DNA of 64,000 bases from NCBI GenBank assembly GCA_003278875.1, contig QCCQ01000008.1:1-64000 (forward strand), given 5' to 3'. Below, in pieces: positions 31,879 to 43,213 of this stretch (within the stretch, counting starts at the first letter, position 1; each line of letters starts with the position of its first letter). The position numbers and the translations under genes were made by a program. The stretch comes from Prochlorococcus sp. AG-347-L21 (GTDB taxonomy: Bacteria; Cyanobacteriota; Cyanobacteriia; PCC-6307; Cyanobiaceae). Under the pieces are notes generated by a model, which saw only the letters and a list, made by a program, of their open reading frames with translations, made no database searches and was not told where the DNA came from.

Positions 31879-33003
31879 CTATTTTTTCTCCAGTAATGAA
31901 TCTGGTGAAATATACATAGCATCGCCATAAGAGAAAAATCTAAATTTTTCTTTTATAGCTTTTTTATACAAATCTAATAATCTTTCTCTACCAATCATTG
32001 CACTTACTAAGAGTAATAATGAACTTTTAGGAAGATGAAAATTAGTCAATAATCCATCAACTACCTTAAATTTATAACCTGGCTTAATTACTAAATCCAC
32101 GTATTTCGCTATGGGAATAAAGTCATTAATTTCTTGAGAATAACAACTTTCAAGTGCTCTCACGCTAGTTGTACCAATAGCAATTATTCTTCTATCTGTT
32201 TTCTTTATTTTTTTTATTTCCTCCACTACTTCCTTATTAACACTTACCCATTCTTTATGAAGTTTTAAGTTACTTAAATCTTCTTGATCAATTGGTTTGA
32301 ATGTTCCATAGCCCACGTGCAAAGTGATGGGTAAGATTATTACTCCTTTTTTTTTTAGATTGGAAATAAGACTTTTGCTTAAGTGTAAACCTGCTGTTGG
32401 TGCAGCAACTGCCCCCGGATTAGTTGCATACTCAGTTTGATAACTTTTCTCATGAAAAGATTCTTCTTCGGAATTTTTTATGTAAGGCGGGAGAGGGATT
32501 TCACCGTATTTATCAAGAAGTGCATTCATTGAATTGAGATCAGCTATATTTTCAGGAAATTTAATAAGTCTCCCTCCAGTTTCTTCATCAACCCCATCAA
32601 CCATCAAATTAATATCTTGTGCAGAAGAAGATTTTAATATTATTTTTTTATTTATTTTTAACTTTTTTGCTGGCTTTGCCAAACATAACCAAACACATTC
32701 ATGAGATCTTTCTAAGACTAATAATTCAACTAACGTCCTATTTTCTAATTCAACCTTTAACCTTGCCTTCATTACCTTAGTATTATTTACAACCACAAGA
32801 TCGCCTTTTCTAAATTCATCTAAAAGATTCTTGGTAAATTTATTAGTTATGCAGTTCTCTTCTAAAACACTATTTCTAACTATCATCAATCTTGATTCAT
32901 GCCTTATTGCAGAAGGTTTACTAGCAATTAATGAAGGATCTAGAAAGTAATCATAAGCTTCAAGCTTATAATCTCTAATTTCATTATTAATTTGAGAAAT
33001 CAA
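31879..33003 (-). CDS. queA: S-adenosylmethionine:tRNA ribosyltransferase-isomerase
   Basis: DYFLDPSLIASKPSAIRHESRLMIV; GAVAAPTAGLHLS; LLTNFHLPKSSLLLLVSAMIG. Confidence 0.95.
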   Translation of the reverse strand: MISQINNEIRDYKLEAYDYFLDPSLIASKPSAIRHESRLMIVRNSVLEENCITNKFTKNLLDEFRKGDLVVVNNTKVMKARLKVELENRTLVELLVLERSHECVWLCLAKPAKKLKINKKIILKSSSAQDINLMVDGVDEETGGRLIKFPENIADLNSMNALLDKYGEIPLPPYIKNSEEESFHEKSYQTEYATNPGAVAAPTAGLHLSKSLISNLKKKGVIILPITLHVGYGTFKPIDQEDLSNLKLHKEWVSVNKEVVEEIKKIKKTDRRIIAIGTTSVRALESCYSQEINDFIPIAKYVDLVIKPGYKFKVVDGLLTNFHLPKSSLLLLVSAMIGRERLLDLYKKAIKEKFRFFSYGDAMYISPDSLLEKK

Positions 33004-33009
33004 TTAAAT

Positions 33010-34377
33010 TTAAGATACAAGTGTATCTGGCTCATTTTCAATCAGGGAAGCCAAGTCTTTCAAGAATGAAGCACCATCAGCTCCATAGATCACTCTATGA
33101 TCAGCTGTAAGATTTACTTGCATTATTTTTTTAACTGATATTGAACCATCACTATTAGCTACAACAGTTGGTTTCGATGATGCTATCGCTAAGATCGCAC
33201 CGGTCCCTGGGGGTAGTATTGCGTCAAATCTATCAACACCAAACATACCAAGGTTAGATAAAGTAAATGTTCCTGTTGAGTATTCATCTGGTTCTAATTG
33301 TTTTGATCTCGATCTTTTTACGAGATCTTTCCATTCCCTAGATAATTCAAATAAATCAGTATTGCATGGTTCTTTTAATACTGGAGTTATTAGTCCCCCA
33401 TCTTCCATCGCAACAGCAACAGCAATATTTATATTTTCTGGATAAGAAATTCCATTTTCTGAAAAGCTTGAGTTAACTTGAGGATGTTTCTTTAGTGTCT
33501 TTGCAACTGCCTTTACAAGTAAAGCAGTCATAGTAACTCCATTTTGTTTTACCTTTTTGTAAAAATTATCTAATTTATCTGTATTGATAGAGTACCCCAC
33601 CCTAAAACATGGAACATCTAAACTAGATTCCATATTTTTATTTACTGCTTTTTGAAGAGTATTAAATTGAACTGTTTCTCCAGGATTACCAAAACTATTT
33701 CCTGAAGTTTCTGGTTTACTTTCAACTCCCAAATTTGCACCAAGAATACTTGCAGGAGAACCACCTTCTCCTATCCATGGTATAGAAACAGGTTGGCCAT
33801 TGGCTTTTAAAATATCATCGGCTTGAATCCTTCCGTGAGGGCCAGATCCATGAACCTTTGCTAAATCAACACCCATTTGAGAGGCTAGTTTTTTAGCTCT
33901 TGGAGATGCAATTATCCTCGAAGAAACATTACTTGTTGCGGCATTAATTTGATCGACATTAAAAGATGGGACAGGCTTTTCACTCTTTAAGACGACTTCT
34001 TCAGCTTCTTTCTTGATATTTTCAGTCTGAACTACTTGTTTTTCTTCAGTTTTATTACTTACCAATTCAAGTTGATCCGAGCTAGAAACTTCAGGTTGAT
34101 TTCCTTTATTTTGATCTTGAACAGAAGCTATCTCATCCTCATTTTCTACAATGAGACCAATAGTTTCTCCAACAGGTGCAGTGCTTCCTGCAGGCATTAA
34201 AACTGCTGCAAGATATCCATCTTGAAAAGATTCAACATCCATATCTGCCTTATCAGATTCAACAACCAAGACAGATTCTCCTCTTTCAACTTTATCTCCT
34301 GGATTTTTCAACCATTCCACAATCTTGCCCTCCGTCATAGTAGAACTCAAGGCAGGCATGAATATTTCGTGAGACAT
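33010..34377 (-). CDS. pdhC: pyruvate dehydrogenase E2 (dihydrolipoamide acetyltransferase)
   Basis: Lipoyl domain VLVVESDKADMDVESF; E3-binding ASPRAKKLASQMGVDLAKVHGSGPHGRIQADDI; catalytic LTADHRVIYGADGASFL. Confidence 0.95.
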   Translation of the reverse strand: MSHEIFMPALSSTMTEGKIVEWLKNPGDKVERGESVLVVESDKADMDVESFQDGYLAAVLMPAGSTAPVGETIGLIVENEDEIASVQDQNKGNQPEVSSSDQLELVSNKTEEKQVVQTENIKKEAEEVVLKSEKPVPSFNVDQINAATSNVSSRIIASPRAKKLASQMGVDLAKVHGSGPHGRIQADDILKANGQPVSIPWIGEGGSPASILGANLGVESKPETSGNSFGNPGETVQFNTLQKAVNKNMESSLDVPCFRVGYSINTDKLDNFYKKVKQNGVTMTALLVKAVAKTLKKHPQVNSSFSENGISYPENINIAVAVAMEDGGLITPVLKEPCNTDLFELSREWKDLVKRSRSKQLEPDEYSTGTFTLSNLGMFGVDRFDAILPPGTGAILAIASSKPTVVANSDGSISVKKIMQVNLTADHRVIYGADGASFLKDLASLIENEPDTLVS

Positions 34378-34595
34378 AAGAAAATTGTTATTGCATAAGT
34401 TTCAAAGGATTTCTACCAAACTTCCTAAAGTTTTTATGATTAAGAACCCTTTAAACTCTTGTTTTAATTATACGAAATCATGTTCACAGTGGGAACTCTT
34501 AAAACTTAAGAAAGTAATAATTTAGATCGATTAGAATTTAAAATTTTTCGAAATTAAGATTTACTTTTATTTATCAAAAATACTAAATCTTCTAT

Positions 34596-35039
34596 TTAAT
34601 TATTATCTATAGATTGAATAACGCCATCTTTAACCGTAATCGAGACTTGCATTTTTTCAATAAGATTGTCTCCCACAGAGACATCACAGAAACTATCCAC
34701 TTGCCCTTGATCAACAATTTCGTCCATTTTTAATTCGCGAACTTGACTCTGTTGTTGAAGTAAATTCCTTTTTTGTTCTTCAATTTCATTTCGTTTTGCT
34801 GCGACTTGTTGTTGCACCTGACTAACCTGTTCTTGAACCCTTGGATCTAGAGGATTAACCGATTGGGATCTAATGTTATTTACTATTTGCTGCCCCTCCT
34901 GCTCAAGTTGCGATAATTGTTGATCAATGTTTGAAATTGCTTTACTTAATTCTTTTTCAGCATCTCCCTTCCAAGTTGGTGTAACTACAGCTTTAATAGC
35001 TATTGAGCGCTTTATAGATATTGAGTTTTTTGTTTCCAT
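34596..35039 (-). CDS. YlqD-like conserved protein
   Basis: AVVTPTWKGDAEKELSKAISNIDQQLSQLEQEGQ...; Gln-rich coiled coil; similarity to YlqD-type cyanobacterial proteins from memory. Confidence 0.7.
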   Translation of the reverse strand: METKNSISIKRSIAIKAVVTPTWKGDAEKELSKAISNIDQQLSQLEQEGQQIVNNIRSQSVNPLDPRVQEQVSQVQQQVAAKRNEIEEQKRNLLQQQSQVRELKMDEIVDQGQVDSFCDVSVGDNLIEKMQVSITVKDGVIQSIDNN

Positions 35040-35077
35040 AAAAAATTAAATTACCTTTTCAATATAGATAGAACAAA

Positions 35078-37021
35078 TCAAATTTTCTTACTAAATTTGT
35101 TTTCATACATATTTTCTATTTGTAACGAATACTTTTTTTCTATTTCTTTTCTTTTTTGTTTGAGAGTTTGTGTTAACAACCCATTTTCTAGAGTAAAGGC
35201 ATCAACAAAATAACAATCTAATATTTGTTCTTCTGATCTTGCTTCTAATCGACTTTTAAGCAAATTATTAATTTGTGATTTGAAAAATATACCAATATTC
35301 TTATTCAGGTTTAATTTTGAAAGGTCTTCTTCCAAAAACTTGCTTTTGACCAATTCGACATTAGGAACTACAAGGGCTGTTAAACATTTCTTATCTTGTC
35401 CTACTAGTTGAATCTGATTAATAAATTCAGAACTAAGGATTTCAGTCTCTAGCGGATTCGGCTCTATATTTTCACCACTTGATAGCACAATTGTATCTTT
35501 GGCTCTTCCTGTTATAAAGAGAGAACCATTTGGTATTAGAAAACCTAAATCACCAGTATCAAACCAACCATCCTTGGATAAAACATCTTTTGTAGCTATT
35601 TCATTATTAAGATAACCTTTCATTACTTGCGGTCCCCTAACAAGAATTTTTCCGACTTCTCTGAACTTCAGAATCTTTTTTTTATCATCATTCACTATTT
35701 TGATTTCAGTAAATGCTAGAGGCTGACCAGATGATCCTCTAACATTTAGTTCTCTTCTCCTGCAAGTTAATACTGGACTAGTTTCTGTGAGTCCATATCC
35801 AACCAAAACATCTACACCTAAAGATTCAAAAAAAAGATCTACATGTTCCGGCAATGCTCCTCCACCGTTAATGGGAAATTTTAGTTTTTCTCCGCATAGT
35901 TGCCTAAGTATATTCGGCCATAAAAAAATAGTAGATAATTTATGTAAAGGATATCGGCTAATAACAGAACCCAGTAAGGGGATTTTTGATTTACAAGTTA
36001 TTTGATTTATATCTATATTTCTTATCTTTCTAAGACTTCTTTTGAAAACCGAACTATTACTTATCAAAAACTTAATAAGTTTTTGCTTTTTGGAAGGCAT
36101 TTTTTTCAAAGCCTGAAAAAAACCATCATGTATTGCTTCCCATAGTCTCGGTACAGTAGCCATGACAACAGGTTTTATTTGTGTAATATCCTCTTTAAGA
36201 AATTTTGGAATTGTATAGTATTGAGAACAACCGCATGAAAAAAAGAAGTATTCAGCACTTCTCTCATAAGAATGCCAGATAGGCAAAACGCTTAATACAG
36301 AGGTCCCTGGTTCTGGATCGGCGATATAGGCTAAATTGATTATTTGATGTAAAAAATTTGCATGAGTCAAAGGCACACCTTTAGGTTTTCCTGTTGTCCC
36401 AGAAGTGTAAAGAATAGTAGCGACATCATCAATTCCTGGATTATCTTTTTCAAGATTATTATTTTGTAAATTTTCTTTTTCTTCTGAACTTATGAATGTT
36501 CTCCAACTTATTAAACTTTCAAATTGTTCATCTTCTAAATTGATAATAAATTTCAGTCTTTTTTTTAATTCTTCTTTGTTGTTTAACTTTAGCCAAATTT
36601 CCTTAGATTGAACTATTAGGCCAACTGAATTAGAGTGCCCAATAATATAGTCTAATTCTACTGAAGGAGAATTAATACCTCTCACTGCATTTATAGCTCC
36701 TAATCGCATTAAGCCTTGATCTACTGCTAGCCATCTTGGAGAATTTTCAGATATTACGGTAACTACATCCCCCTTTACTAAACCATAATTTCTAAAAGAA
36801 AAAGAGACTTTTGTTATTAAATCTGCCAGCTCAGAGTAAGAAAATTTTTCTTTGTATTTACCTCTTAAATCACTAACAGCTAAAGTATCCCCACATTTAA
36901 ATTTTAATTTTTCCCAAATTTGATCTATATGATTAAGGTTCTTAATAAAATCTCTATTTTTAGCAAATTTATCTTTTTTATAAATAGGTTTGGCTGAAGG
37001 CCAGTATGCTAAATCACCCAT
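35078..37021 (-). CDS. long-chain acyl-CoA (acyl-ACP) synthetase, AMP-binding
   Basis: ILYTSGTTGKPKGVPLTH; VGYGLTETSPVL; DGWFDTGDLGFLIPNGSLFITGRAKDTIVLSSGENIEPNPLE. Confidence 0.94.
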   Translation of the reverse strand: MGDLAYWPSAKPIYKKDKFAKNRDFIKNLNHIDQIWEKLKFKCGDTLAVSDLRGKYKEKFSYSELADLITKVSFSFRNYGLVKGDVVTVISENSPRWLAVDQGLMRLGAINAVRGINSPSVELDYIIGHSNSVGLIVQSKEIWLKLNNKEELKKRLKFIINLEDEQFESLISWRTFISSEEKENLQNNNLEKDNPGIDDVATILYTSGTTGKPKGVPLTHANFLHQIINLAYIADPEPGTSVLSVLPIWHSYERSAEYFFFSCGCSQYYTIPKFLKEDITQIKPVVMATVPRLWEAIHDGFFQALKKMPSKKQKLIKFLISNSSVFKRSLRKIRNIDINQITCKSKIPLLGSVISRYPLHKLSTIFLWPNILRQLCGEKLKFPINGGGALPEHVDLFFESLGVDVLVGYGLTETSPVLTCRRRELNVRGSSGQPLAFTEIKIVNDDKKKILKFREVGKILVRGPQVMKGYLNNEIATKDVLSKDGWFDTGDLGFLIPNGSLFITGRAKDTIVLSSGENIEPNPLETEILSSEFINQIQLVGQDKKCLTALVVPNVELVKSKFLEEDLSKLNLNKNIGIFFKSQINNLLKSRLEARSEEQILDCYFVDAFTLENGLLTQTLKQKRKEIEKKYSLQIENMYENKFSKKI

Positions 37022-37048
37022 ATTAAATTGAATTTGAAATTTTAATTT

Positions 37049-37699
37049 CTATTTTGATACAAAATCAAACTTAAATTCTTCCTGAATGATTTTTTTAACA
37101 ATTTTCTTGACTTCTTGAATATTTAAATTTTTGTTGTAATCAATCATATTTGCCATAAGACAATTTTCGATCCCACAAGGAACAATTTTATTAAAGTTTT
37201 CTAATTCGCAGTCAATATTGATTGAAAATCCATTTATCGTAATCCATCTTTTACAACCAATTCCAATTGAAGCAATTTTCTTATTTCCTATCCAAACACC
37301 AGTAAAACCCTCTCTTGAATGACAATTTATATTATAAGTTCCAAGAATTTTTATAATAATTTCTTCAATTTTTCTCAAATACCAATTTAAATCTTTATTA
37401 AAATTTTTCAAATCTAAAACCAAATAAGTTACCAATTGTCCAGGCATATGACAAGTAACCTCACCACCTCTATTAATCTTAAAAACATCATATTTATCAT
37501 CATCCAAAGAAAATAGTAAATTATCGTAATTAGATCCTCTGCCTAACGTATAACAGAGTTGATGCTCCCCTATCCAAATAAAGTTAGGGTTAGTATTATC
37601 TAAAATCAAAGCCTCTTGATATTCTTTTTGTAATTTATAAACATCATTAAAAGAAGAAATATTATCAGGTTGTTTAATTATTGCTGTTCTATTTTCCAT
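37049..37699 (-). CDS. lipB: octanoyltransferase
   Basis: [65 protein letters not shown]. Confidence 0.95.
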   Translation of the reverse strand: MENRTAIIKQPDNISSFNDVYKLQKEYQEALILDNTNPNFIWIGEHQLCYTLGRGSNYDNLLFSLDDDKYDVFKINRGGEVTCHMPGQLVTYLVLDLKNFNKDLNWYLRKIEEIIIKILGTYNINCHSREGFTGVWIGNKKIASIGIGCKRWITINGFSINIDCELENFNKIVPCGIENCLMANMIDYNKNLNIQEVKKIVKKIIQEEFKFDFVSK

Positions 37700-37743
37700 A
37701 TTTAAGTAGATTTAGAAAGTAAGTAAATATTTTTAGATTTGTT

Positions 37744-38328
37744 ATGAAAATTTTAATCCATGGAAAGAATCTTGAGCTCACTGGAGCATTAAAAGAATAT
37801 ACTGAGGCAAAGATAGAAAAAGCAACGCATCACTATAAGGATATCGTTAAAGAAGCTGACATACACCTTTCAATCGAAAAGAACCCAAGAGTCTCTTTCC
37901 AAACTGCAGAAGTTACTATTTTTGCAAATGGTACCGTAATTAGAGCTGAAGAAAAAACTGAAAATCTATACTCAAGCATTGATTTAGTTTCAAATAAACT
38001 TTGTAGAAAATTACGTAAATATAAAGAAAGAAACAATAAAACAATTCATAATAAACAATTTAAAAATAAAGATTCTATACAGATTGAAAGTATGGAATCA
38101 AGTTTTTTAGATAAAGCTTTATTTGAAGAAGGAACTGAAGCAAGTCTGCCTGAACCATCTATTAAAAATAAATACTTTGAAATGACTCCAATTTCATCAG
38201 AAGAAGCAAGAAAACAATTAGATCTAATTGATCATGATTTTTATGTATTTCGAAACAAGAAAAATAATGAACTTCAAGTTATATACAAAAGGAATCATGG
38301 AGGTTATGGACTGATTCAATCTAAGTAA
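37744..38328 (+). CDS. hpf: ribosome hibernation promoting factor, long form (LrtA)
   Basis: MKILIHGKNLELTGALKEYTEAKIEKATHHYKDI; C-terminal EEARKQLDLIDHDFYVFRNKKNNELQVIYKRNHGGYGLI. Confidence 0.94.
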   Translation: MKILIHGKNLELTGALKEYTEAKIEKATHHYKDIVKEADIHLSIEKNPRVSFQTAEVTIFANGTVIRAEEKTENLYSSIDLVSNKLCRKLRKYKERNNKTIHNKQFKNKDSIQIESMESSFLDKALFEEGTEASLPEPSIKNKYFEMTPISSEEARKQLDLIDHDFYVFRNKKNNELQVIYKRNHGGYGLIQSK

Positions 38329-38335
38329 GTTTTAA

Positions 38336-38995
38336 ATGCCCAATATTGAATATGAATTAAACGAGAAAATTCATGCAATTATTATCAACCCTTATCTATC
38401 CTGGGAAGATTTCTGTGTAAATTGCGATTTAATAAGAAAATACAATATCAAAAATATTTCTACTTCACTAAATTATTTAACTGATATTAAAAACTGTTTG
38501 GGTAATTACAGTGCGGATATAAACGCACTTATTTCTTACCCTTTAGCAGATTTACCAGTTTCATTTATTGAAGAATTAGTTTGTTTTGCAAAAGATGAGG
38601 GTGCAAAAGGGATTGAATATATCCCAAACTTTATCAATTTATCAAAAAGAAATTTAGAAACTTTCGCTGCTGAAATTGAGCAAGTTAAATTATCTGGATT
38701 ACCAGTTTCAATAATCATAAATAAATCAAAACTACAAAAAGAAGTTTTTATTTATGCTATAGAAATATGTTTGGAATTAGGAATAAAAAATTTTCAATTC
38801 GGGGACGGGTTTGGGTCCCCTCTTACATCTAATGATGTTCTCGAAATACTAAAAATAACAGGCTCACAAAATCAAATCAAAGTTGTAGGTGGCATAAAAA
38901 AACTGACGCAAGTAATTGATTTGTTTAATAATGGGATTAGTTGCGTCGGAACTTCCAATTTTTGTGAAATTTTTGAAGAAGTAAACATTATTTAA
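38336..38995 (+). CDS. deoC: deoxyribose-phosphate aldolase-like
   Basis: Position between hpf and recO; KTSN-like context IKNFQFGDGFGSPLTSNDVLEILK, KVVGGIKKLTQVIDLFNNGISCVGTSN. Divergent active site, so moderate confidence. Confidence 0.78.
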   Translation: MPNIEYELNEKIHAIIINPYLSWEDFCVNCDLIRKYNIKNISTSLNYLTDIKNCLGNYSADINALISYPLADLPVSFIEELVCFAKDEGAKGIEYIPNFINLSKRNLETFAAEIEQVKLSGLPVSIIINKSKLQKEVFIYAIEICLELGIKNFQFGDGFGSPLTSNDVLEILKITGSQNQIKVVGGIKKLTQVIDLFNNGISCVGTSNFCEIFEEVNII

Positions 38996-39781
38996 ATGTC
39001 TGGTTCTGGTGAGTGCAGACTAAAAGGTCTCTGTATTAAAGCTTCTCCATTAGGTGAGAATGATAGATTAATAACTATCCTTACCGATGAGCAAGGGATT
39101 GTTAGATTAGCAGTACCTGGTGCTAGGCGTCCAAAAAGTAGTCTTGCCGCAGCTACTCCATTAACATATTTAAGTCTGCAGATTTTTGGGAAAAGAAATC
39201 TTAAATCTGTACGTCAAATTAAAATATTAAAAAGCTATTCTGGTCTAGGGAAAAATATTGAATGTCTTGCAGCCGCACAAGCAATAACTGAATTAACATT
39301 TTTATTAGTAGGTAATTATGACAAGCAAAAAGACTATTTATCTTGCGTTCTTGCACATCTTGATAGGATTTATTTATATGAAGAGTCTCAAGAAGAAGAT
39401 ATTAAAATGCTCTCAATGAGTATTCAATCTTTAATCCATCTATTAGCCATAGGGGGTATTAATTTACCAATTCATCATTGTTGTAAAACTGGAGAACCTA
39501 TTATTCCACCTTTAGGAAATTGGGAATGGAGTTGTTATTATTTGCCAAGTGAAGGGTTTTCATCTATAGAAGATCCTCAAAGCAATCTAAAGATTAATGC
39601 ATCTGAAGTTGCTTTATTACAGAGACTTCTTTTCCCAGAATTACCAATTAAATCTAATGGAGAGTTATTGGGTCCCAAAAAAGTCTGGCTTAAAATATTA
39701 TTCATTATTGAGACATGGATCTCTACTCAATTAGAGAAGGATCTATCTTCACTAAAAATGTTGAGAGAAATATATAGTTAG
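38996..39781 (+). CDS. recO: DNA repair protein RecO
   Basis: CRLKGLCIKASPLGENDRLITILTDEQGIVRLAVPGARRPKS. Confidence 0.93.
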   Translation: MSGSGECRLKGLCIKASPLGENDRLITILTDEQGIVRLAVPGARRPKSSLAAATPLTYLSLQIFGKRNLKSVRQIKILKSYSGLGKNIECLAAAQAITELTFLLVGNYDKQKDYLSCVLAHLDRIYLYEESQEEDIKMLSMSIQSLIHLLAIGGINLPIHHCCKTGEPIIPPLGNWEWSCYYLPSEGFSSIEDPQSNLKINASEVALLQRLLFPELPIKSNGELLGPKKVWLKILFIIETWISTQLEKDLSSLKMLREIYS

Positions 39782-39866
39782 TATTTTCATGAAGCATTAA
39801 AAAATTTGAAAAATATGATCATGGTGCCTTTGCCTGTTAACTTAATAAATAGTTAATTAAATCAAT

Positions 39867-41033
39867 GTGGTTCATGTTGCCTGGTTGGGTAAGAAATCTC
39901 CTTTTTGTGGAAATGTAACTTATGGTAATTCAACTACTGAGAAATTAAAGGCCAGAGGTCATAAAATTAGTTTCATTCATTTCGACAATCCTTCTAGTTC
40001 AAATTCATCAAAACCATTATTTCTGGCAAATGATCCTGATGTAAGTCTTCCATATTTAATTAAGTCCCAAGTTTACACAATACCGTCACCAAGAGCAGAG
40101 AAAGAGCTAAGGCTATCATTGGAAAGATTAAAGCCTGATTTAGTACATGCAAGCTTAACTTTATCTCCTTTAGACTTTAGACTTCCGGAGATTTGTGATG
40201 AAATTAATCTTCCACTCATAGGAACATTTCATCCACCATTTGATGCAAAAAATAGAAATTTAACTGCTAGCACTCAACAGTTAACATATCAACTTTATGC
40301 TCCTTCTTTATCAAAGTTCGATAAAATAATTATTTTTTCCGAACTTCAAAAAAATGTTCTTTATAAATTAGGAGTACCTAAAGAAAAACAAATAATTATT
40401 CCAAACGGTGTTGATGAGAATATTTGGAAACCTTTTTGCGAAAAAAATAAAAAATATGATCAGGTAAAAAACAAACTTGGAAATGAAAGAATCTTTTTAT
40501 ATATGGGTAGGATTGCTAATGAGAAAAATATCGAGGCACTTTTACGTTCTTGGCGCCAAACAAAAACTCAAAATTGCAAATTAGTTATTGTTGGAGATGG
40601 ACCAATAAAGCCAACACTTGAAAATAGTTTTTCTAACCTTGGTAATGAGAAATTAATTTGGTGGGGCGCCGAATTAGATTTAGAAACTAGGGTAGCGATA
40701 ATGCAAATAGCAGAGGTATTTTTCTTACCAAGTTTAGTTGAGGGTTTGTCATTATCACTTTTAGAGGCAATGTCTGCTGGTACTGCATGTGTAGCCACAG
40801 ATGCCGGTGCTGATGGTGAAGTTTTAGATAATGGAGCAGGGATAGTTATTTCAACTGATAATGTGGCGGCACAACTGAAAACTATAATCCCAATTCTTGT
40901 AGAACATCCTTCATTTATAAAAGACCTTGGCGAAAAAGCTAGAGAACGAGTACTTGAGAGATATACAATTACTAAAAATATAAATTCGCTTGAAAAAGTT
41001 TATATGAACTTAAAAAGCAGTTTCAAAAACTAA
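39867..41033 (+). CDS. group 1 glycosyltransferase
   Basis: LYMGRIANEKNIEALLRSW; FFLPSLVEGLSLSLLEAMSAGTACVATDAGADGEVL. Confidence 0.92.
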   Translation: MVHVAWLGKKSPFCGNVTYGNSTTEKLKARGHKISFIHFDNPSSSNSSKPLFLANDPDVSLPYLIKSQVYTIPSPRAEKELRLSLERLKPDLVHASLTLSPLDFRLPEICDEINLPLIGTFHPPFDAKNRNLTASTQQLTYQLYAPSLSKFDKIIIFSELQKNVLYKLGVPKEKQIIIPNGVDENIWKPFCEKNKKYDQVKNKLGNERIFLYMGRIANEKNIEALLRSWRQTKTQNCKLVIVGDGPIKPTLENSFSNLGNEKLIWWGAELDLETRVAIMQIAEVFFLPSLVEGLSLSLLEAMSAGTACVATDAGADGEVLDNGAGIVISTDNVAAQLKTIIPILVEHPSFIKDLGEKARERVLERYTITKNINSLEKVYMNLKSSFKN

Positions 41034-41842
41034 CGAAACTCTTTACTTCTATTACTAGCAGAAACTATTGATTCCATTAATGCAGACCTTACACTCTTTT
41101 TTTCTAAAACCCTTAAAGCAGAAATAGTTGTTCCACCTGGAGAGGTTACTAAATTCTTAAGCTCAGAAGTAGTAAGTTTATTTTCCTTTATTAGACAAAT
41201 AGTCCCAAGTATCATTTCCATAACAAGTTCCTCTGAAATAATTTTTGGTAATCCCCCGCTTAATCCTCCATCACTTAATGCTTCTATAATTAGAGCAATA
41301 ATTGCAGGACCTGATGAAGTTAAAGCTAAAAATATATCAAGGTATTCTTCAGTAAATTCATAAATTTTACTAGTATTTTCAAATAACTTTTTTGTAAATT
41401 GTTTCTGATCTTCTGTAATTTCTTCCCCCCAAGCAATCCCTGTTAAACCTTTTCCAATAGTTATTGGAATATTTGTAACCACCCTTACACATTTATGATT
41501 AGGAAACTTTTGAGTAAGTCTATTTATTGAAACCCCAGCAAGAATTGAAACTATTAAATTGTCCTTATTTTTTATATGATGAGCCTCGTTTATATCATTC
41601 AATTGTTGAGGTTTTATCGAAAGAAGTTTATATTGACAATCCCAAATTATTTTTGACTCTTTAGAACCTGATTTATAAACATTTATATTGTGTTTATAAT
41701 TTTTTTTTATGTTTTCTAAACTTTTTTCTGTTTTTACAACACAAAAAACATTCTCTGGCTGAATTAATTTGTTATCTAATAGAGGAGTAACTATAGCACT
41801 TGCAATATTTCCAAAACCAATAATCGCAATTTTATCTGTCAC
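41030..41842 (-). CDS. proC: pyrroline-5-carboxylate reductase
   Basis: IAIIGFGNIASAIV; SIKPQQL; ALTSSGPAIIALIIEALSDGGLSGGL; VTSPGGTTISALRVLEK. Confidence 0.95.
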   Translation of the reverse strand: MTDKIAIIGFGNIASAIVTPLLDNKLIQPENVFCVVKTEKSLENIKKNYKHNINVYKSGSKESKIIWDCQYKLLSIKPQQLNDINEAHHIKNKDNLIVSILAGVSINRLTQKFPNHKCVRVVTNIPITIGKGLTGIAWGEEITEDQKQFTKKLFENTSKIYEFTEEYLDIFLALTSSGPAIIALIIEALSDGGLSGGLPKIISEELVMEMILGTICLIKENKLTTSELKNLVTSPGGTTISALRVLEKKSVRSALMESIVSASNRSKEFR

Positions 41843-41849
41843 AGATTAA

Positions 41850-42425
41850 TCATGAATAAGCACTTAATTTAGAATTGCCCCATGCTGGTTCAGGAGTAGT
41901 ATTTTTACCCAAACTATATTGTGGTGCGTTTTCTGTAGACACAGAGGAAGGAGAAGCTTCTTCTGGGGAAGAACTAGTTACATTTACACAACTTGGAGCA
42001 AAAAGGAAAATACTTTCACCGACTCTCTCTTGATGTCCATCAATTGCATATGTGCCCCCAGCAATAAAATCAACTGCTCTTTGAGCTTGATCAGGATCCA
42101 TCATAGTTAAATTGAGAATTACAGTTTTTCTCTCTCTTAATGCTTGTATAGCTTGAGGCATCTCATCAAAACTTCTCGGTTCCATTAAGCTTACTTCTGA
42201 GGATGAATTTGAGATTCCAGGCATACCAACTACTTTTGATGATCTGTTGTTATTCATAAAATCGAATGGATTTGAATTTGCAAGGGCATTTGCATTCTTT
42301 GGATTTTGTTTGAAATTATTAATATCGTTTAATTCATCCTCCGAAGCATAATCCAACTCATCAAAATCATCATCGAGATACTCATCCCCTGCAACAACTG
42401 CCTTTAATCTAGAAAGAAGTGACAC
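41850..42425 (-). CDS. sepF: cell division protein SepF
   Basis: [64 protein letters not shown]. Confidence 0.95.
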   Translation of the reverse strand: MSLLSRLKAVVAGDEYLDDDFDELDYASEDELNDINNFKQNPKNANALANSNPFDFMNNNRSSKVVGMPGISNSSSEVSLMEPRSFDEMPQAIQALRERKTVILNLTMMDPDQAQRAVDFIAGGTYAIDGHQERVGESIFLFAPSCVNVTSSSPEEASPSSVSTENAPQYSLGKNTTPEPAWGNSKLSAYS

Positions 42426-42574
42426 CTTTAAAATCCTCTTGAAATTGATTACTAAGGTTTAAGAACCTTGAGTAATAGATCCATTTTTTAAATGAATAAA
42501 CTACCTATACTTAAATAACGTTAGTTGAACTTTACTGCAAGTTTATAGATAAGATTTTTATAAAAAAATACTAA

Positions 42575-43210
42575 TTAAGATCTACCTCCAAAAATCAATG
42601 ATCCTAATCTTAACCAAGTTGATCCAGCGTCAATAGCTTCCTCCCAATCACCTGACATCCCCATGGAACAATCTGGTAGTTGTAGATAATCAGCCAGAGC
42701 ACGACATTTTTTGAACAATCCTGAATTTTCTTTAGAGCTAAGTCCTTTAGGATTGATAGTCATCAAACCAGTTAATGAGATATTTTTCAACTCTTGAATT
42801 TCTCTCCATTTCAAAATTAAAAAATCAGGATTAAAACCTCCTTTAGTAGGATCATCACTCAACTTAACCTGCAACATTATTAACGGATTTTTCTTCTCTT
42901 CACGTGAAATATTAGAAATCTTTTGCAACTTTTCAAATGAATCTACTGAATGAATATATTTAAAATTTTGAACTATTTTTCTTATTTTATTACTTTGTAT
43001 TTTTCCAATAAAGTGCCAATTTATTTGTTTAAGATCTTTTAAGGTTAATTGTTTTTTAAACGCCTCTTGAACCTTACTTTCACCAAAATCGTTCTGGCCT
43101 ATATTTTGAATAGTCATGATTTCTTGACTTTTAAATCCTTTACTTACCGCAAGAATATTTACATTTGATGGTATTTTATTTTTTATTTTTAAATAATTTG
43201 CAGGGTTCAC
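42575..43210 (-). CDS. YggS-family PLP homeostasis protein (PipY)
   Basis: NILAVSKGFKSQEI; FGESKVQEAFKK; WHFIGKIQSNK; MGMSGDWEEAIDAGSTWLRLGSLIFG. Confidence 0.93.
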   Translation of the reverse strand: MNPANYLKIKNKIPSNVNILAVSKGFKSQEIMTIQNIGQNDFGESKVQEAFKKQLTLKDLKQINWHFIGKIQSNKIRKIVQNFKYIHSVDSFEKLQKISNISREEKKNPLIMLQVKLSDDPTKGGFNPDFLILKWREIQELKNISLTGLMTINPKGLSSKENSGLFKKCRALADYLQLPDCSMGMSGDWEEAIDAGSTWLRLGSLIFGGRS

Positions 43211-43213
43211 CTT